DNA of 64,000 bases from Shouchella rhizosphaerae. GTDB taxonomy: Bacteria > Bacillota > Bacilli > Bacillales > Bacillaceae_D. The position numbers and the translations under genes were made by a program. Below, piece after piece: positions 15,550-24,257 of the stretch (positions within the stretch are counted from its first letter, which is position 1; every line of letters starts with the position of its first letter). The notes under the pieces are model-generated. The model had not been told where the DNA came from. It worked only from the letters and a program-made list of their open reading frames with translations, and made no database searches. The stretch is taken from the NCBI RefSeq assembly GCF_900142675.1, contig NZ_FRBS01000006.1, positions 248,001 through 312,000 on the forward strand. Reading direction: 5' to 3'.

Positions 15550-16986
15550 ATGGCTCTGAATCAAACGGAATTGAATGTAGGCGAATTGCTTAAGAGGCAT
15601 CCTGAATTGCAAATTTCTCACAATAATTATAACATTAATGTAACTGCTAATTTCGGGGAAACAATTGAAGGAGCAGCGTTGGCTGATTTGTATAACCACT
15701 TTGATGGCGCAAACAAGCCAGCAACATTGTATTTTCATGTGCCTTTATGTTCCTACATCTGTTATTTTTGCAATTACGTGAAAAAGTATTTGCCTCAAAA
15801 TGGGAAAGAAGAAGAAGTGCTCGATCGGTGGGTAAACCTTTTAATTAAAGAATCAACCAGCACGATTGGACAAGCGCCTTGGGTAACGAAAGCAAAGATT
15901 GAATCGATTTACTTAGGCGGCGGGACTGCTTCACTGATGAAACCGCATCAACTGGCAAAGATTGTTGCACACATTAGGGAACATTACACGATCGCGAATG
16001 ACTGTGAAATATCACTCGAGGGAAATCCAGACAATTACCAGGGCGATGAAATTGAACAGGCGCTAGAAATGGGATTTAACCGCTTTAGCATGGGTGTGCA
16101 ATCATTGGAAGACGATGTGATTAAAGCGGTCGGCCGCAAACATGACAGAAAAATGTCAATTGATGCGATTAACAAGTTGCTTTTGTCTAACAAACCGTTC
16201 AATGTCGATATTATTTTTGGGTTGCCTCACCAAACAGCGAACAGTGTTGCCCGTGATATAGAAGTGCTCTGCGATATGGGTGTGCCGACGATTACGATTT
16301 ACCGTTTGCGCAATGCCGATAGGCAAAAGATGGGGATTGGCAATGTGTCATTATGGAATAATGACCGTGTGAGGGAAAAGATGGAAGCTGAGGGGCTATT
16401 TCCGACATTGGAGCAAACATATCAAATGCGCGAGGAGATTTTGAAGGTGTTCCTCAAGTATGGTTATGAGCCTAGCCCTTGCGGATGGTGGAGTCGAAAA
16501 AACACGTATCCTGAAGGGAATATTCCACAAATTTCGAAAAATAAATGGGAGCGCTATGACTCCATGATTGCCTACGGACCAGGCGTATATGGCTGGCTAA
16601 ATGATAAGGAAGGCACTATTTTGCAAACCCATAATGTTAGCGATATTAATCGCTACGTGGAACGGATGGAAAACGATGAATCACCGTCTTCTTTTGGCAG
16701 GATGCTAACGGGAAATGAAGCGATTTCCACTTCATTAGGGTTTAATTACAAGTCAAACCAACCAATTCAGTTGAGCCGCTATCAAAAAGAGTTTCATGTC
16801 GACTTGATCAATGACGAACCTTATGCAGGAGTCATTCGATCATTGCTCGAAAGTAATTTATTAATGAAACTGGATGACGACCGCTTGTTGCCTACCCTTG
16901 AAGGGGAAGCGCTGCATGAAGAAATCATCTCTGTCTATTTCCACGGGCAAATTGGGCAATTTTCTTCGGAAATTTGCCATAAGTAA
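15550..16986 (+). CDS. HemN/HemW-like radical SAM protein
   Basis: Second radical SAM enzyme, 478 aa, 11 bases after the SPASM enzyme and therefore co-translated. The cluster motif is CSYICYFC near residue 64 in FHVPLCSYICYF, the CX3CX2C spacing of the HemN family, followed by YLGGGTASLM, SLEGNPDNY, RFSMGVQS and DIIFGLPHQT, all typical HemN/HemW landmarks. The C-terminal part resembles a HemN winged-helix end. HemN-like proteins include coproporphyrinogen dehydrogenases, heme chaperones and class C radical SAM methyltransferases that use two SAM molecules. Because it stands inside a peptide-modification cassette and not near heme genes, C-methylation of the peptide or related chemistry is inferred. 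Confidence 0.82.
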   Translation: MALNQTELNVGELLKRHPELQISHNNYNINVTANFGETIEGAALADLYNHFDGANKPATLYFHVPLCSYICYFCNYVKKYLPQNGKEEEVLDRWVNLLIKESTSTIGQAPWVTKAKIESIYLGGGTASLMKPHQLAKIVAHIREHYTIANDCEISLEGNPDNYQGDEIEQALEMGFNRFSMGVQSLEDDVIKAVGRKHDRKMSIDAINKLLLSNKPFNVDIIFGLPHQTANSVARDIEVLCDMGVPTITIYRLRNADRQKMGIGNVSLWNNDRVREKMEAEGLFPTLEQTYQMREEILKVFLKYGYEPSPCGWWSRKNTYPEGNIPQISKNKWERYDSMIAYGPGVYGWLNDKEGTILQTHNVSDINRYVERMENDESPSSFGRMLTGNEAISTSLGFNYKSNQPIQLSRYQKEFHVDLINDEPYAGVIRSLLESNLLMKLDDDRLLPTLEGEALHEEIISVYFHGQIGQFSSEICHK

Positions 16987-16997
16987 GGCGATATCAC

Positions 16998-17678
16998 ATG
17001 GAAATGAATTCAACCAGATATCGATTGCACGAGAACATCCCTTTTCGTTCTAAAAAAATCGTTTTGATTGTCCAATCGGGGCAAATGGGAAAATTCGATG
17101 AAGAAGGCGCTGAAGGAGAGCGGAAGCTATACGACCAATTGGAAGCAAGTTTGGTCGAAGAAAAAATCGGTGTCTGCCGGTTTGATTTTCCTGACCGGGT
17201 CAACCGCAGAGAAAGCATATCAGACGAAGAGTATCGCGATCGGGCGTCGCGTTTAAGTGCGGTTTACCAACGGATTAAAACAGCACACCCTGCGTGTGGC
17301 CTTACGTTTATAGGGATGTCATTAGGAGCAAACCTCGTTTTAGAGAAGCTGCAAAGCGTTACAAGCCCTTCGTCAGCAGTGTTAATTGGTTTGTATGTTG
17401 ATGAGCCGGTTACTGTTGCCGAACAAGTTGAAGCGATCAGTCTTGTATATGGAAGCGAGGATTACATTGCGTTTGGTGAGAATATAAGCCTTGCTAATTT
17501 GATCGCGCCTGCGAAGTACAGCCAAACTGTGAGAAGCTGTATAAACAGCGCAGCGCCAGTCGAAACATTGATTTTAAAAGGATTGGGACACTCGCTCAAT
17601 CCAATGAACAGTGAGGCGGAAGGGCCAATTGCCCGTCTTGTTCGCCTAGTAGGAGGAGGAAAATCGATTCATGAATAA
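16998..17678 (+). CDS. Alpha/beta hydrolase
   Basis: Small hydrolase of 226 aa with a serine triad: nucleophile in FIGMSLGANL (near residue 112), acid in LVYGSEDYIAF (about 157) and His in KGLGHSLNP (about 199). No signal peptide or membrane segment. RBS AAGGCGAT is 7 nt before the ATG; the 3' end overlaps the methyltransferase gene by 8 bases. In a RiPP setting it could cleave the leader, an ester, or hydrolyse a lactone, or it could be a resistance enzyme; there is no direct evidence for any of these. It is not a member of the C39 or S41 leader peptidase families. Confidence 0.8.
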   Translation: MEMNSTRYRLHENIPFRSKKIVLIVQSGQMGKFDEEGAEGERKLYDQLEASLVEEKIGVCRFDFPDRVNRRESISDEEYRDRASRLSAVYQRIKTAHPACGLTFIGMSLGANLVLEKLQSVTSPSSAVLIGLYVDEPVTVAEQVEAISLVYGSEDYIAFGENISLANLIAPAKYSQTVRSCINSAAPVETLILKGLGHSLNPMNSEAEGPIARLVRLVGGGKSIHE

Positions 17679-18429
17679 AAGTGCCCAACGGTTTAACCAA
17701 ATCGCAGACAATTTTTTAAATAGCGAGGTCCACAAAGCAAGTCCTTCGATTGACCAGTTAAAGATGCTGTTAGGAGAGGTGCATGACAAAGCGATTTGTG
17801 ATGTTGCATGCGGATCGGGCCATTTGGGGTTGGCGCTTGCACCCCACTCATTGACGAGTGTTGACCCTTCTGAATCTATGTTGGCCAATGTTGAAAAGCT
17901 TGCTGCTACAAAAGGAAAAAGCGTTAAAACCGTTTGCGCTTACGCTGAGGACTTGCCTTTTGACTCGGAGCAATTTGACATTGTCGTAACGCGGCTGGCA
18001 GCCCACCATTTTACCGATATCGCGTTAGCGATAAAAGAAATGAAACGAGTAACCAAAAAAGGTGGAACAATCGCGATTATTGACTTGGAAGGGTATGAAG
18101 ACAAACAAGTTGACCAATTCAATCATGAATTGGAGCTGCTCCACGACGAAACGCATATTAAAAGCTACTCTTACCAAGAATGGCTCAACCTTTTTACACA
18201 CGAAGACCTAACAGTAGTAGAAGGATTTAGCGATTTAAGCGAAAAGCCAGGAGGCATCAGCATCAAACGGTGGTGTGAAATTGCTTCTTCTGGTTGGGAA
18301 GCAGAGCGTGAAATCCGCGCTAAATTGGAACAAGCACCTGCCCATTTTTTAAAGACGATGGGAATTGAAAAACGAGAAGATGATTTTTACATTCCTGTAA
18401 GGACAGCAATGTTCCTTCTGACGAAATGA
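17671..18429 (+). CDS. Class I SAM-dependent methyltransferase
   Basis: Cytoplasmic methyltransferase of 252 aa. The Rossmann fold signature is DVACGSGHLGLALA (about residues 44-57), followed by the acidic residue of SVDPSESML, AYAEDLPF and the DIVVTRLAAHHF strand, as in UbiE/ubiquinone-type methyltransferases (family 11). The RBS AGGAGGAGG lies in the end of the hydrolase gene, and the reading frames overlap, so translation is coupled. Its substrate is unknown; a methylation of the peptide (N-terminus, side chain or carboxylate) or of a small intermediate is likely from position. Confidence 0.82.
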   Translation: MNKSAQRFNQIADNFLNSEVHKASPSIDQLKMLLGEVHDKAICDVACGSGHLGLALAPHSLTSVDPSESMLANVEKLAATKGKSVKTVCAYAEDLPFDSEQFDIVVTRLAAHHFTDIALAIKEMKRVTKKGGTIAIIDLEGYEDKQVDQFNHELELLHDETHIKSYSYQEWLNLFTHEDLTVVEGFSDLSEKPGGISIKRWCEIASSGWEAEREIRAKLEQAPAHFLKTMGIEKREDDFYIPVRTAMFLLTK

Positions 18430-18439
18430 GGGAAAAGGG

Positions 18440-18793
18440 ATGCCAGTGATTACAATTCATTCGCCGCTTGACTGTCCCTCAAATGAAGAGTTACTAGGCA
18501 AAATCGCCAACACGGTCACAAAAGAGTTGGCGATCCCCGCAGACTATTGCTGGGTACTATGGAACAAAATTGAGCACGCCTATAAACAAGATTGGCTGAT
18601 GAACCCTTGTCCTGCTCCAATTGTCAAAATGGTTTGCAAACAAAGCCATTCATCTGAAAAACTAGAAGCGCTTTTGCCAAAAATGAAGCAAGTGATTGCT
18701 TATTGTGAAGGGTGTCAGGAAGAAGAGATTTTCATCTGTGTACAAAAGATTGAAAGAGGCTATTTGCTGATTCGAGACGAGGTGTGGACATGA
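18440..18793 (+). CDS. Tautomerase-superfamily-like protein
   Basis: Protein of 117 aa that starts Met-Pro (MPVITIHSPLDCPSNEELL), the signature of the 4-oxalocrotonate tautomerase superfamily, in which the exposed Pro1 is the catalytic base after Met removal. The first half fits one beta-alpha-beta unit; the second half (about 60-117) is less similar and contains several Cys (CEGCQEEE). It may act as a tautomerase on a keto/enol intermediate or simply be a binding protein; presence in a radical SAM cassette is unusual. It is tightly packed between two methylating enzymes and overlaps the next gene by ATGA. Confidence 0.6.
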   Translation: MPVITIHSPLDCPSNEELLGKIANTVTKELAIPADYCWVLWNKIEHAYKQDWLMNPCPAPIVKMVCKQSHSSEKLEALLPKMKQVIAYCEGCQEEEIFICVQKIERGYLLIRDEVWT

Positions 18794-19269
18794 CAGGCAA
18801 AAAGCAAACGACAACGATAGAATACATTGGCCACGTCCGTTCGCCGCGGACTGAAATGACTGATGACCATTGGGGCTCCGTCATTAGCGAAATTGTTGTG
18901 GACGAGAAGATTCCCCTTTCTGCCTTAAAAGGACTAGATTCTTTTTCCCATTTGGAAATCGTCTTCCACATGGATCAAGTGGACCAAAACAAAATTGTCT
19001 ACCAAGACCGCCATCCACGCAATAATACAGACTGGCCAAGCGTCGGCATATTTGCGCAAAGAGCGAAAGGCAGGCCGAACGCAATTGGTGTGTCTAGATG
19101 TGCGTTGTTGGAAATGAACGGAAATAAGCTAACTGTAAAAGCGTTAGACGCGATCGATGGCACCCCTGTCATTGACATTAAGCCCTATGTCAACGAGTTT
19201 GGCCCGATTGGTGAAGTTAGGCAACCGGGGTGGATCACCGAGTTGATGAAAAACTACTACAAGGATTGA
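18790..19269 (+). CDS. TrmO/TsaA-type SAM-binding protein
   Basis: Protein of 159 aa of the TrmO (TsaA, VirR) family. Seen are the starting strand TIEYIGHVRSP, the LDSFSHLEIVFHMDQV segment and the strongly conserved region GIFAQRAKGRPNAIGVSRC followed by ALDAIDGTPVIDIKPYV. In bacteria TrmO N6-methylates t6A in tRNA-Thr using a beta-barrel SAM fold; short versions occur in other pathways. The start ATG overlaps the stop of the preceding gene (ATGA). Its place in this operon suggests that the family has been recruited to methylate the peptide product, but a stand-alone tRNA role cannot be excluded. Confidence 0.78.
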   Translation: MTGKKQTTTIEYIGHVRSPRTEMTDDHWGSVISEIVVDEKIPLSALKGLDSFSHLEIVFHMDQVDQNKIVYQDRHPRNNTDWPSVGIFAQRAKGRPNAIGVSRCALLEMNGNKLTVKALDAIDGTPVIDIKPYVNEFGPIGEVRQPGWITELMKNYYKD

Positions 19270-19274
19270 AGCAG

Positions 19275-20498
19275 TTGAAGCTATTAGCAAACCGTAATTT
19301 CATTCTCTTTTTTTTCGGGTCGCTCGTCTCGAAAATAGGCGATAAGCTCTATTTGATTGCCATGCCATGGATCATTTACGAATTAACGGGCTCCTCTTTT
19401 TATATGGGAGTCATGTTCTTTCTAGAGACGATTCCTTTTTTGTTCGTCTCCCCATTGGCAGGGCTGTTGGCGGATCGCTTTTCCCATAAGTTGTTGCTGT
19501 TTCTTTCTGCTTTTTTACAAGGGTTCTTTTTGTTAACAATTGTCATTGGAAACGCAGCAGTTAGCCAAATTCCGATTATCTGGATTTTTGTTTGCGGATT
19601 TTTTATTGCTTGTGGGGGAGCGGTGTTTAGCGTTGTATTAAACAGTATCATTCCGTCAATGTTTCCAAAAGATAAAATTGTGAACGTGAATTCGTCATTT
19701 CAGTTCCTTGACTCCACTTCGCTGCTGTTTGGCAGTGCTTTGGCAGGGATGTTGATTAGCATGTTCGGCGGTTTTACGGTGTTGCTTTTTGACGCTATTT
19801 CGTTTTTTATCATTTGCGCCGTTGTCTTGTTTTACCGAATCAAAAAAGAAAACATTAAAAAGATTGCTGGCGGCAGCTCTTGGAAATATCTAGTTCAAGG
19901 AGCAAGCTACGTAAAAAACCATGAAATTCTTAAACCGCTTCTTTTGATTATGATGTTAGTCAACATTTCCAATGCCGTCGTTGTCGCCTTGCTTGTCTTT
20001 TTTGCAAGAGATACATTGGCTTTGGATTCATCACAGACGGGCCTTATTTATACGATCGCTGCCGTCTCGCAAGTGCTTCTGACGTTTTTTATTCCATTGA
20101 TTACGAAAACATTCAAACGAACGAACCGGATGCTCCTCGTATGCTTAATGGTCAGCAGCGGCGGCATTGGCATTATTTCGCTTAGCACAGGGTGGGTGAC
20201 GCTAGGCCTAGCGATGATGGTTCATACAGTGCCGATCATTATTTTTAATGTCGTTAATAAAACATTAAGGATGCAAATTGTCCCTGATGATTTAATTGGC
20301 CGAGTCAACGGACTGTTTTTAATGCTAAGCAAGTCGACGTTGCCTGTTGCTGGTTTAATCGGTGGTGTGGCGGCAGAGTTTATTCATATCCGTATCGTGT
20401 TCGCCTTGCTGTGTATTTTATCATTAGCGTTGATCGTACGCTATTGGTTCCATCCATTTAACCAGGAAGCGACCACTACGCTTGAAAGAATTAGCTAA
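19275..20498 (+). CDS. MFS efflux transporter
   Basis: Major facilitator superfamily protein of about 407 aa with twelve predicted membrane segments, of the EntS/NreB-like (MFS_3) type: NFILFFFGSLVSKIGDKLYL at the start, LAGLLADRFSH between helices 2 and 3, and PDDLIGRVNGLFLM in the second half. The start is uncertain: TTG at 19275 has AAGGA 9 nt upstream; the frame is open upstream inside the TrmO-like gene. As the only transporter in the cassette it is the candidate exporter of the final product or a self-resistance pump. Confidence 0.8.
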   Translation: MKLLANRNFILFFFGSLVSKIGDKLYLIAMPWIIYELTGSSFYMGVMFFLETIPFLFVSPLAGLLADRFSHKLLLFLSAFLQGFFLLTIVIGNAAVSQIPIIWIFVCGFFIACGGAVFSVVLNSIIPSMFPKDKIVNVNSSFQFLDSTSLLFGSALAGMLISMFGGFTVLLFDAISFFIICAVVLFYRIKKENIKKIAGGSSWKYLVQGASYVKNHEILKPLLLIMMLVNISNAVVVALLVFFARDTLALDSSQTGLIYTIAAVSQVLLTFFIPLITKTFKRTNRMLLVCLMVSSGGIGIISLSTGWVTLGLAMMVHTVPIIIFNVVNKTLRMQIVPDDLIGRVNGLFLMLSKSTLPVAGLIGGVAAEFIHIRIVFALLCILSLALIVRYWFHPFNQEATTTLERIS

Positions 20499-20512
20499 AG
20501 GGAGTGGAGAAG

Positions 20513-21061
20513 ATGAAACTGGCTCTACAGCCTTTGAATATGGAAGACATTGAATTGGTTGATGAAATGTACAATGATGAAGCGGTATTTCAAACCGCTA
20601 TTTTGGGATATAACTACCCGCAAAGCCGCTTGCTCCTTAAAGGGAAATTGGAGTCTTGGATTACGAATAAATCGCAAAAGCATTTTAAAATTATGGCTGA
20701 AGAAGCAGTTGGCATTGCGCAAATCCACGATATCCATGGAGTGAATCGTACGTGCAAATTAGGGATTATGATTAAGCCTGCTTTTTGGGGAAAGGGATAT
20801 GGGCCAGAAGTTCTTCGCCAACTTGAACATATATGCTTTAACGACATTGGGTTAAGGCGCATTGAAGCGGAAGTGCTGGCCACTAACGAACGGGTTTTGG
20901 CGATGATGGAACAAGGCCACTATGAACGTGAAGGTGTCCGCAAAGAGGCCGTTTTTAAAAATGGCCGCTTTGTCGATGTCCACTATTATGGAAAAATCAA
21001 TGACACATCCATGGATCTAGGAAGGTACGATTTAGGCAAGGAAGTCGAAAAGATAAAATAG
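20513..21061 (+). CDS. GNAT family N-acetyltransferase (RimJ/RimL-like)
   Basis: Acetyltransferase of 182 aa resembling SpeG/RimJ-type enzymes: LGIMIKPAFWGKGYGPEVLRQ forms the acetyl-CoA pyrophosphate loop (about residues 83-100), followed by RRIEAEVLATNERVLAMMEQ. RBS AAAGGGAG stands 8 nt before the ATG; the frame extends upstream to a GTG inside that SD. It is the last gene before the terminator of the radical SAM cassette. It may acetylate the product, for self-protection or as a finishing step, or acetylate an unrelated amine. Confidence 0.8.
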   Translation: MKLALQPLNMEDIELVDEMYNDEAVFQTAILGYNYPQSRLLLKGKLESWITNKSQKHFKIMAEEAVGIAQIHDIHGVNRTCKLGIMIKPAFWGKGYGPEVLRQLEHICFNDIGLRRIEAEVLATNERVLAMMEQGHYEREGVRKEAVFKNGRFVDVHYYGKINDTSMDLGRYDLGKEVEKIK

Positions 21062-21107
21062 GCGCATGCTTCCGGTGGCAGTACTTTTTCCCGACAAATC
21101 GCCACGC

Positions 21108-21136
21108 AAAACAGCACCTCCATTGGGTGCTGTTTT
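21108..21136 (+). terminator. Terminator of the radical SAM cassette
   Basis: Perfect 11-bp stem AAAACAGCACC/GGTGCTGTTTT with a 7-base loop and a T run. It marks the end of the cassette that begins with the small peptide gene. Confidence 0.9.
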
Positions 21137-21304
21137 TTGATGTTATCCGTTAGGGCCACATTTGCGCAAGCATCCGTTTAACAAGCCGATACATAAAAAC
21201 GTATTCCTAGTATCCAAGGAACTTAGTAAAGCACACCTACATGTGACCAGCATTTAAATTGACTCAGCTTTATTGGAATGCTCATTGACAGGCTCAGCGA
21301 TTAG

Positions 21305-22237
21305 TCAGTGGTGTTTAAACCACTCGACAGTCTGTCTTAATCCTTCCTGAAATGAAACGGTAGGGCGGTAGGCAATGAGCTTTTCGGCAAGGTGGATATC
21401 GGCAAGGGAATGTTTTACGTCCCCTGGCCGTTCAGACCCATAATTTGCCTGAATTTGTTTGCCTAAGAGTACATTGATTTCATCTACCAGGGAGTTGAGG
21501 TCAATGCTGGCTCCTCCCCCTATGTTTACCGATTCTCCTTGTAGTTTAGGGGCATTGGCTGCTAATAAATTGGCAGCAACGACATTGTCAATAAACGTAA
21601 AGTCACGTGATTGTGTGCCGTCGCCAAAAATAGTCGGTGGTTTGTCGTTTAGCATTGCCTTTATAAAGCTTGGGATAACGGCTGCATATTTGGAATTGGG
21701 GTCTTGACGAGGGCCAAAGACATTAAAGTAGCGAAGCGAAACGGTTTCCAAACCATAAAGGTTATAGAAAACTTTACAATAAAGCTCGCCTGTGTATTTG
21801 CTGACCGCATAGGGGGACATAGGGTTGCCAGGCAATTGTTCATGTTTAGGCAATGTTTCCGAGTCCCCATAAGCGGATGACGATGCCGCATAAATAAATC
21901 GACTTACTCTTGCTTCAACCGCACCTTGCAAGAGCTGAAGCGTACCAGAGACATTGGCATGGTTCGATTCAATCGGGTTTTGAATCGATTTCGGCACAGA
22001 CGGAATCGCTCCTTGATGAAAAACAACATCAACCTGCTTTAACGCAGATTGGACCGTTTTCTCGTTTGTAAAGTCGCCATCGATGACTTCAATCTCATCT
22101 ATAAATTCAGCGATGTTGTCTTTTTTTCCTGTATTAAAATTGTCTAAAATTTTGACTTTCTCTCCCTTTGCCACAAGTGCTTTAGCAATATTAGAGCCAA
22201 TAAAGCCAGCTCCCCCTGTAATTAGGTAAGTTGCCAC
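21305..22237 (-). CDS. NAD-dependent UDP-sugar 4-epimerase (WbpP/TviC-like)
   Basis: Short-chain dehydrogenase/reductase (extended) of 310 aa. The NAD loop TGGAGFIGSNIA is at residues 7-18, catalytic Ser/Tyr/Lys are in YAASSSAYGDS and SPYAVSKYTGE, and RYFNVFGPRQDPNS is the usual substrate-binding strand of UDP-GlcNAc(A) C4-epimerases of the WbpP/TviC/GalE group. GTG start with AAGGGGGTG upstream. With the UDP-sugar dehydrogenase 4.5 kb away it can supply UDP-galactosamine or galactosaminuronate for the glycosyltransferases between them. The exact sugar is inferred. Confidence 0.85.
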   Translation of the reverse strand: MATYLITGGAGFIGSNIAKALVAKGEKVKILDNFNTGKKDNIAEFIDEIEVIDGDFTNEKTVQSALKQVDVVFHQGAIPSVPKSIQNPIESNHANVSGTLQLLQGAVEARVSRFIYAASSSAYGDSETLPKHEQLPGNPMSPYAVSKYTGELYCKVFYNLYGLETVSLRYFNVFGPRQDPNSKYAAVIPSFIKAMLNDKPPTIFGDGTQSRDFTFIDNVVAANLLAANAPKLQGESVNIGGGASIDLNSLVDEINVLLGKQIQANYGSERPGDVKHSLADIHLAEKLIAYRPTVSFQEGLRQTVEWFKHH

Positions 22238-22437
22238 TTGGACACCCCCTTCTATTGGTAAACATCCCTCTTAGTTTATGCAAATAAAAATCCGGTGTTT
22301 CCAAAATTGAACAGGAGTCGTGATTCACCGTGCCAGCAACGCATAATAAAAAGCTTTTGGGCATACGATGGGTTATCAGAATAACGGTGAGGCTGAATGC
22401 ATAGTCTGCCTAACTATAAGTAAAGGAGATCGCAAGG

Positions 22438-23430
22438 GTGGTCAAACACTTGCTCGTGTATGATTGTGAGTGGTGGGTGTTAGGGGCAAAGGCGAGAATC
22501 ATTCAACAATATCATCCTTATTTGGACATTTGTTCCTTGAAAGAAGTGGAGGAAAACGTGAAAAGACAAGGCCAAGTCGCTAAAATCAATTTTGGTTATG
22601 AGGTTATTTCAGCTTTAGGCCTAGGAATTGCTCAGTCTTTGTTGTTGCTAGGGATACGGGTCGATTCTGCACAGATAGGATCATATAATTACATTACCAA
22701 AAACCATTTGTCATACCGAGAATGGAGCGATCCTTTTAAAGCCAATACTGATTTTTTTCATCGGATGATGAAAGCCTCTCGTTATGGGGCAATAAGCCCA
22801 AAATTAGCACGTGAGGTAAAGAAACGTCTCCCCCATAGGCATGTCTCGTTTATACGACCGTTTATTGATACCGATCAGTTTTGCCCGGAGTTCGACTTGC
22901 CTTCGCTTGATGAACGAAAACTAGTAATCGGGTGGGTTGGGAATGAACAGCGAAAAGTAAAAAATTACCAATCGCTATACAAAGGAATTGTGAAAGCATT
23001 CGCTAATGACCCTAGTATCGAATTTATCGAATCCACTCGGTCGTCTTATACCCCGTTAAAACAGATGCCTGCTTTTTACAACAGGTTGGATCTGCTGTTA
23101 ATTACCTCTTCAAATGAAGGGGGGCCTGCTCCGGCAATGGAAGCTTATGCTAGTGGGGTGCCCGTATTATCAACAAATGTTGGCTATGTGAAAACGGTGG
23201 CCGGCCCGAAGTGCCGATCTTTAATATTGAACAGCCTTTCTCCAGGAGAGTTTATCAAAAAAATTAATCAACTAAAAAAGGACAGAGTCTGGTTAAATGA
23301 GCTAAAAAAAGAAGCAAGGCAACAAATGGTTTCCTACTATACAGTCGATAAAACAATCGGCGATTGGCTAGAGGTGCTCTTTCTCATACAGCCTAACAAT
23401 CAAACAAAGGAGAATGCCTATGAGCAGTAA
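22438..23430 (+). CDS. Glycosyltransferase, GT4-like (GT-B fold)
   Basis: Cytoplasmic glycosyltransferase of 330 aa. The C-terminal half has GT-B features: VIGWVGNEQRKVKNY at the start of the nucleotide-binding half and SSNEGGPAPAMEAYASGVPVLST, the EX7E-like donor site of GT4 enzymes. The N-terminal half is not similar to well-known enzymes. GTG start with AAAGGAG about 9 nt upstream. The 3' end overlaps the next gene, so the four glycosyltransferases that follow are one operon. Acceptor and donor are unknown. Confidence 0.8.
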   Translation: MVKHLLVYDCEWWVLGAKARIIQQYHPYLDICSLKEVEENVKRQGQVAKINFGYEVISALGLGIAQSLLLLGIRVDSAQIGSYNYITKNHLSYREWSDPFKANTDFFHRMMKASRYGAISPKLAREVKKRLPHRHVSFIRPFIDTDQFCPEFDLPSLDERKLVIGWVGNEQRKVKNYQSLYKGIVKAFANDPSIEFIESTRSSYTPLKQMPAFYNRLDLLLITSSNEGGPAPAMEAYASGVPVLSTNVGYVKTVAGPKCRSLILNSLSPGEFIKKINQLKKDRVWLNELKKEARQQMVSYYTVDKTIGDWLEVLFLIQPNNQTKENAYEQ

Positions 23431-24247
23431 GTCTCTATGTGTAACAACCTATGTATTTGGAAATTACAAGCGGTACATCCCATATTTCGTTTACAGCGTT
23501 TTGAAAAGCTATCCCGAATATTTTGTGAAAGTATTTTCATATGACAACCTTTCTAAGAAAGAAACAGATAGTCTTGAGCGAATCAAACAACACTTGTCCA
23601 GTTCGTTTGAAATAAAGGAAAACTACTATACAGACAAAATATCGAAAGCGAGTGAGGGAAAAGCAAGGCGATTTTTATTGCCTCACTCTGAGTTTAAAGG
23701 GTTTACGTATGCATACATTGGCGATATTGATTTCCTGATTGTTAAAGAAGAACCGTCGCTGCTAGATTCTCATATAAAACATTGCCAAGACATAGGGCTG
23801 CCTTACAGCAATCAAGTTCGCCCTCAGTCAAGGCGGTTGACAGGGCTGCATTTTTTTAAAGTCAAGGAGTATTTTGAGAAAATGGAGCCAGTGATCAATG
23901 AGTATATAGACGCCCCTGAAAAAATCGAAGCCGCTTTTCGCACGGGAATTCGAAATGAAGAGTTTTTATATAATTTAATTGAGCAAACGATTGGCTTTGG
24001 AAAAATGAATGATCATCATTACCGCCCACACCACGGTTTCCATTTAGGGATTTTACGGAGCGGCGTTGATTCTTTTAAAAGCTATGTCGACAATGGCCCA
24101 AAAAATAAATTCCACCAACTTCCTAAATATGCAGTATTAAAAAAAGCGCTCCTGCGCTATTATAACGATCCATTGTTTAAGGAAATTGAGCGAATAAACC
24201 CTATTAAAGAAGTGCAAATACTGAAGAAGTTGTTGAGGCAACATTAG
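23420..24247 (+). CDS. Probable glycosyltransferase, GT-A fold
   Basis: Protein of 275 aa. A GT-A-like core is suggested by YVFGNYKRYIPYFVYSVLKS at the start, the metal site GDIDFL near residue 107 (DXD type) and HHGFHLG near residue 205. It resembles GT8/GT32-like enzymes only loosely. The second of two in-frame ATGs was chosen because AAAGGAG touches the first. It overlaps the preceding glycosyltransferase gene by 11 bases. The role is addition of a sugar to the surface glycan of this locus, by context. Confidence 0.65.
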   Translation: MSSKSLCVTTYVFGNYKRYIPYFVYSVLKSYPEYFVKVFSYDNLSKKETDSLERIKQHLSSSFEIKENYYTDKISKASEGKARRFLLPHSEFKGFTYAYIGDIDFLIVKEEPSLLDSHIKHCQDIGLPYSNQVRPQSRRLTGLHFFKVKEYFEKMEPVINEYIDAPEKIEAAFRTGIRNEEFLYNLIEQTIGFGKMNDHHYRPHHGFHLGILRSGVDSFKSYVDNGPKNKFHQLPKYAVLKKALLRYYNDPLFKEIERINPIKEVQILKKLLRQH

Positions 24248-24257
24248 GAGGGAGACA

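Noticed and set aside
15550-16986. Anaerobic coproporphyrinogen oxidase (HemN) or housekeeping HemW
   Set aside because: Family landmarks fit, but it is locked in a translationally coupled peptide cassette with no haem gene nearby; kept as HemN-like only.
14246-21061. Interpretation of the cassette as sactipeptide, streptide or PQQ-like synthesis
   Set aside because: The small peptide has no Cys, Trp or Tyr, and no PqqB/C/E-type partners or dehydratases are present.
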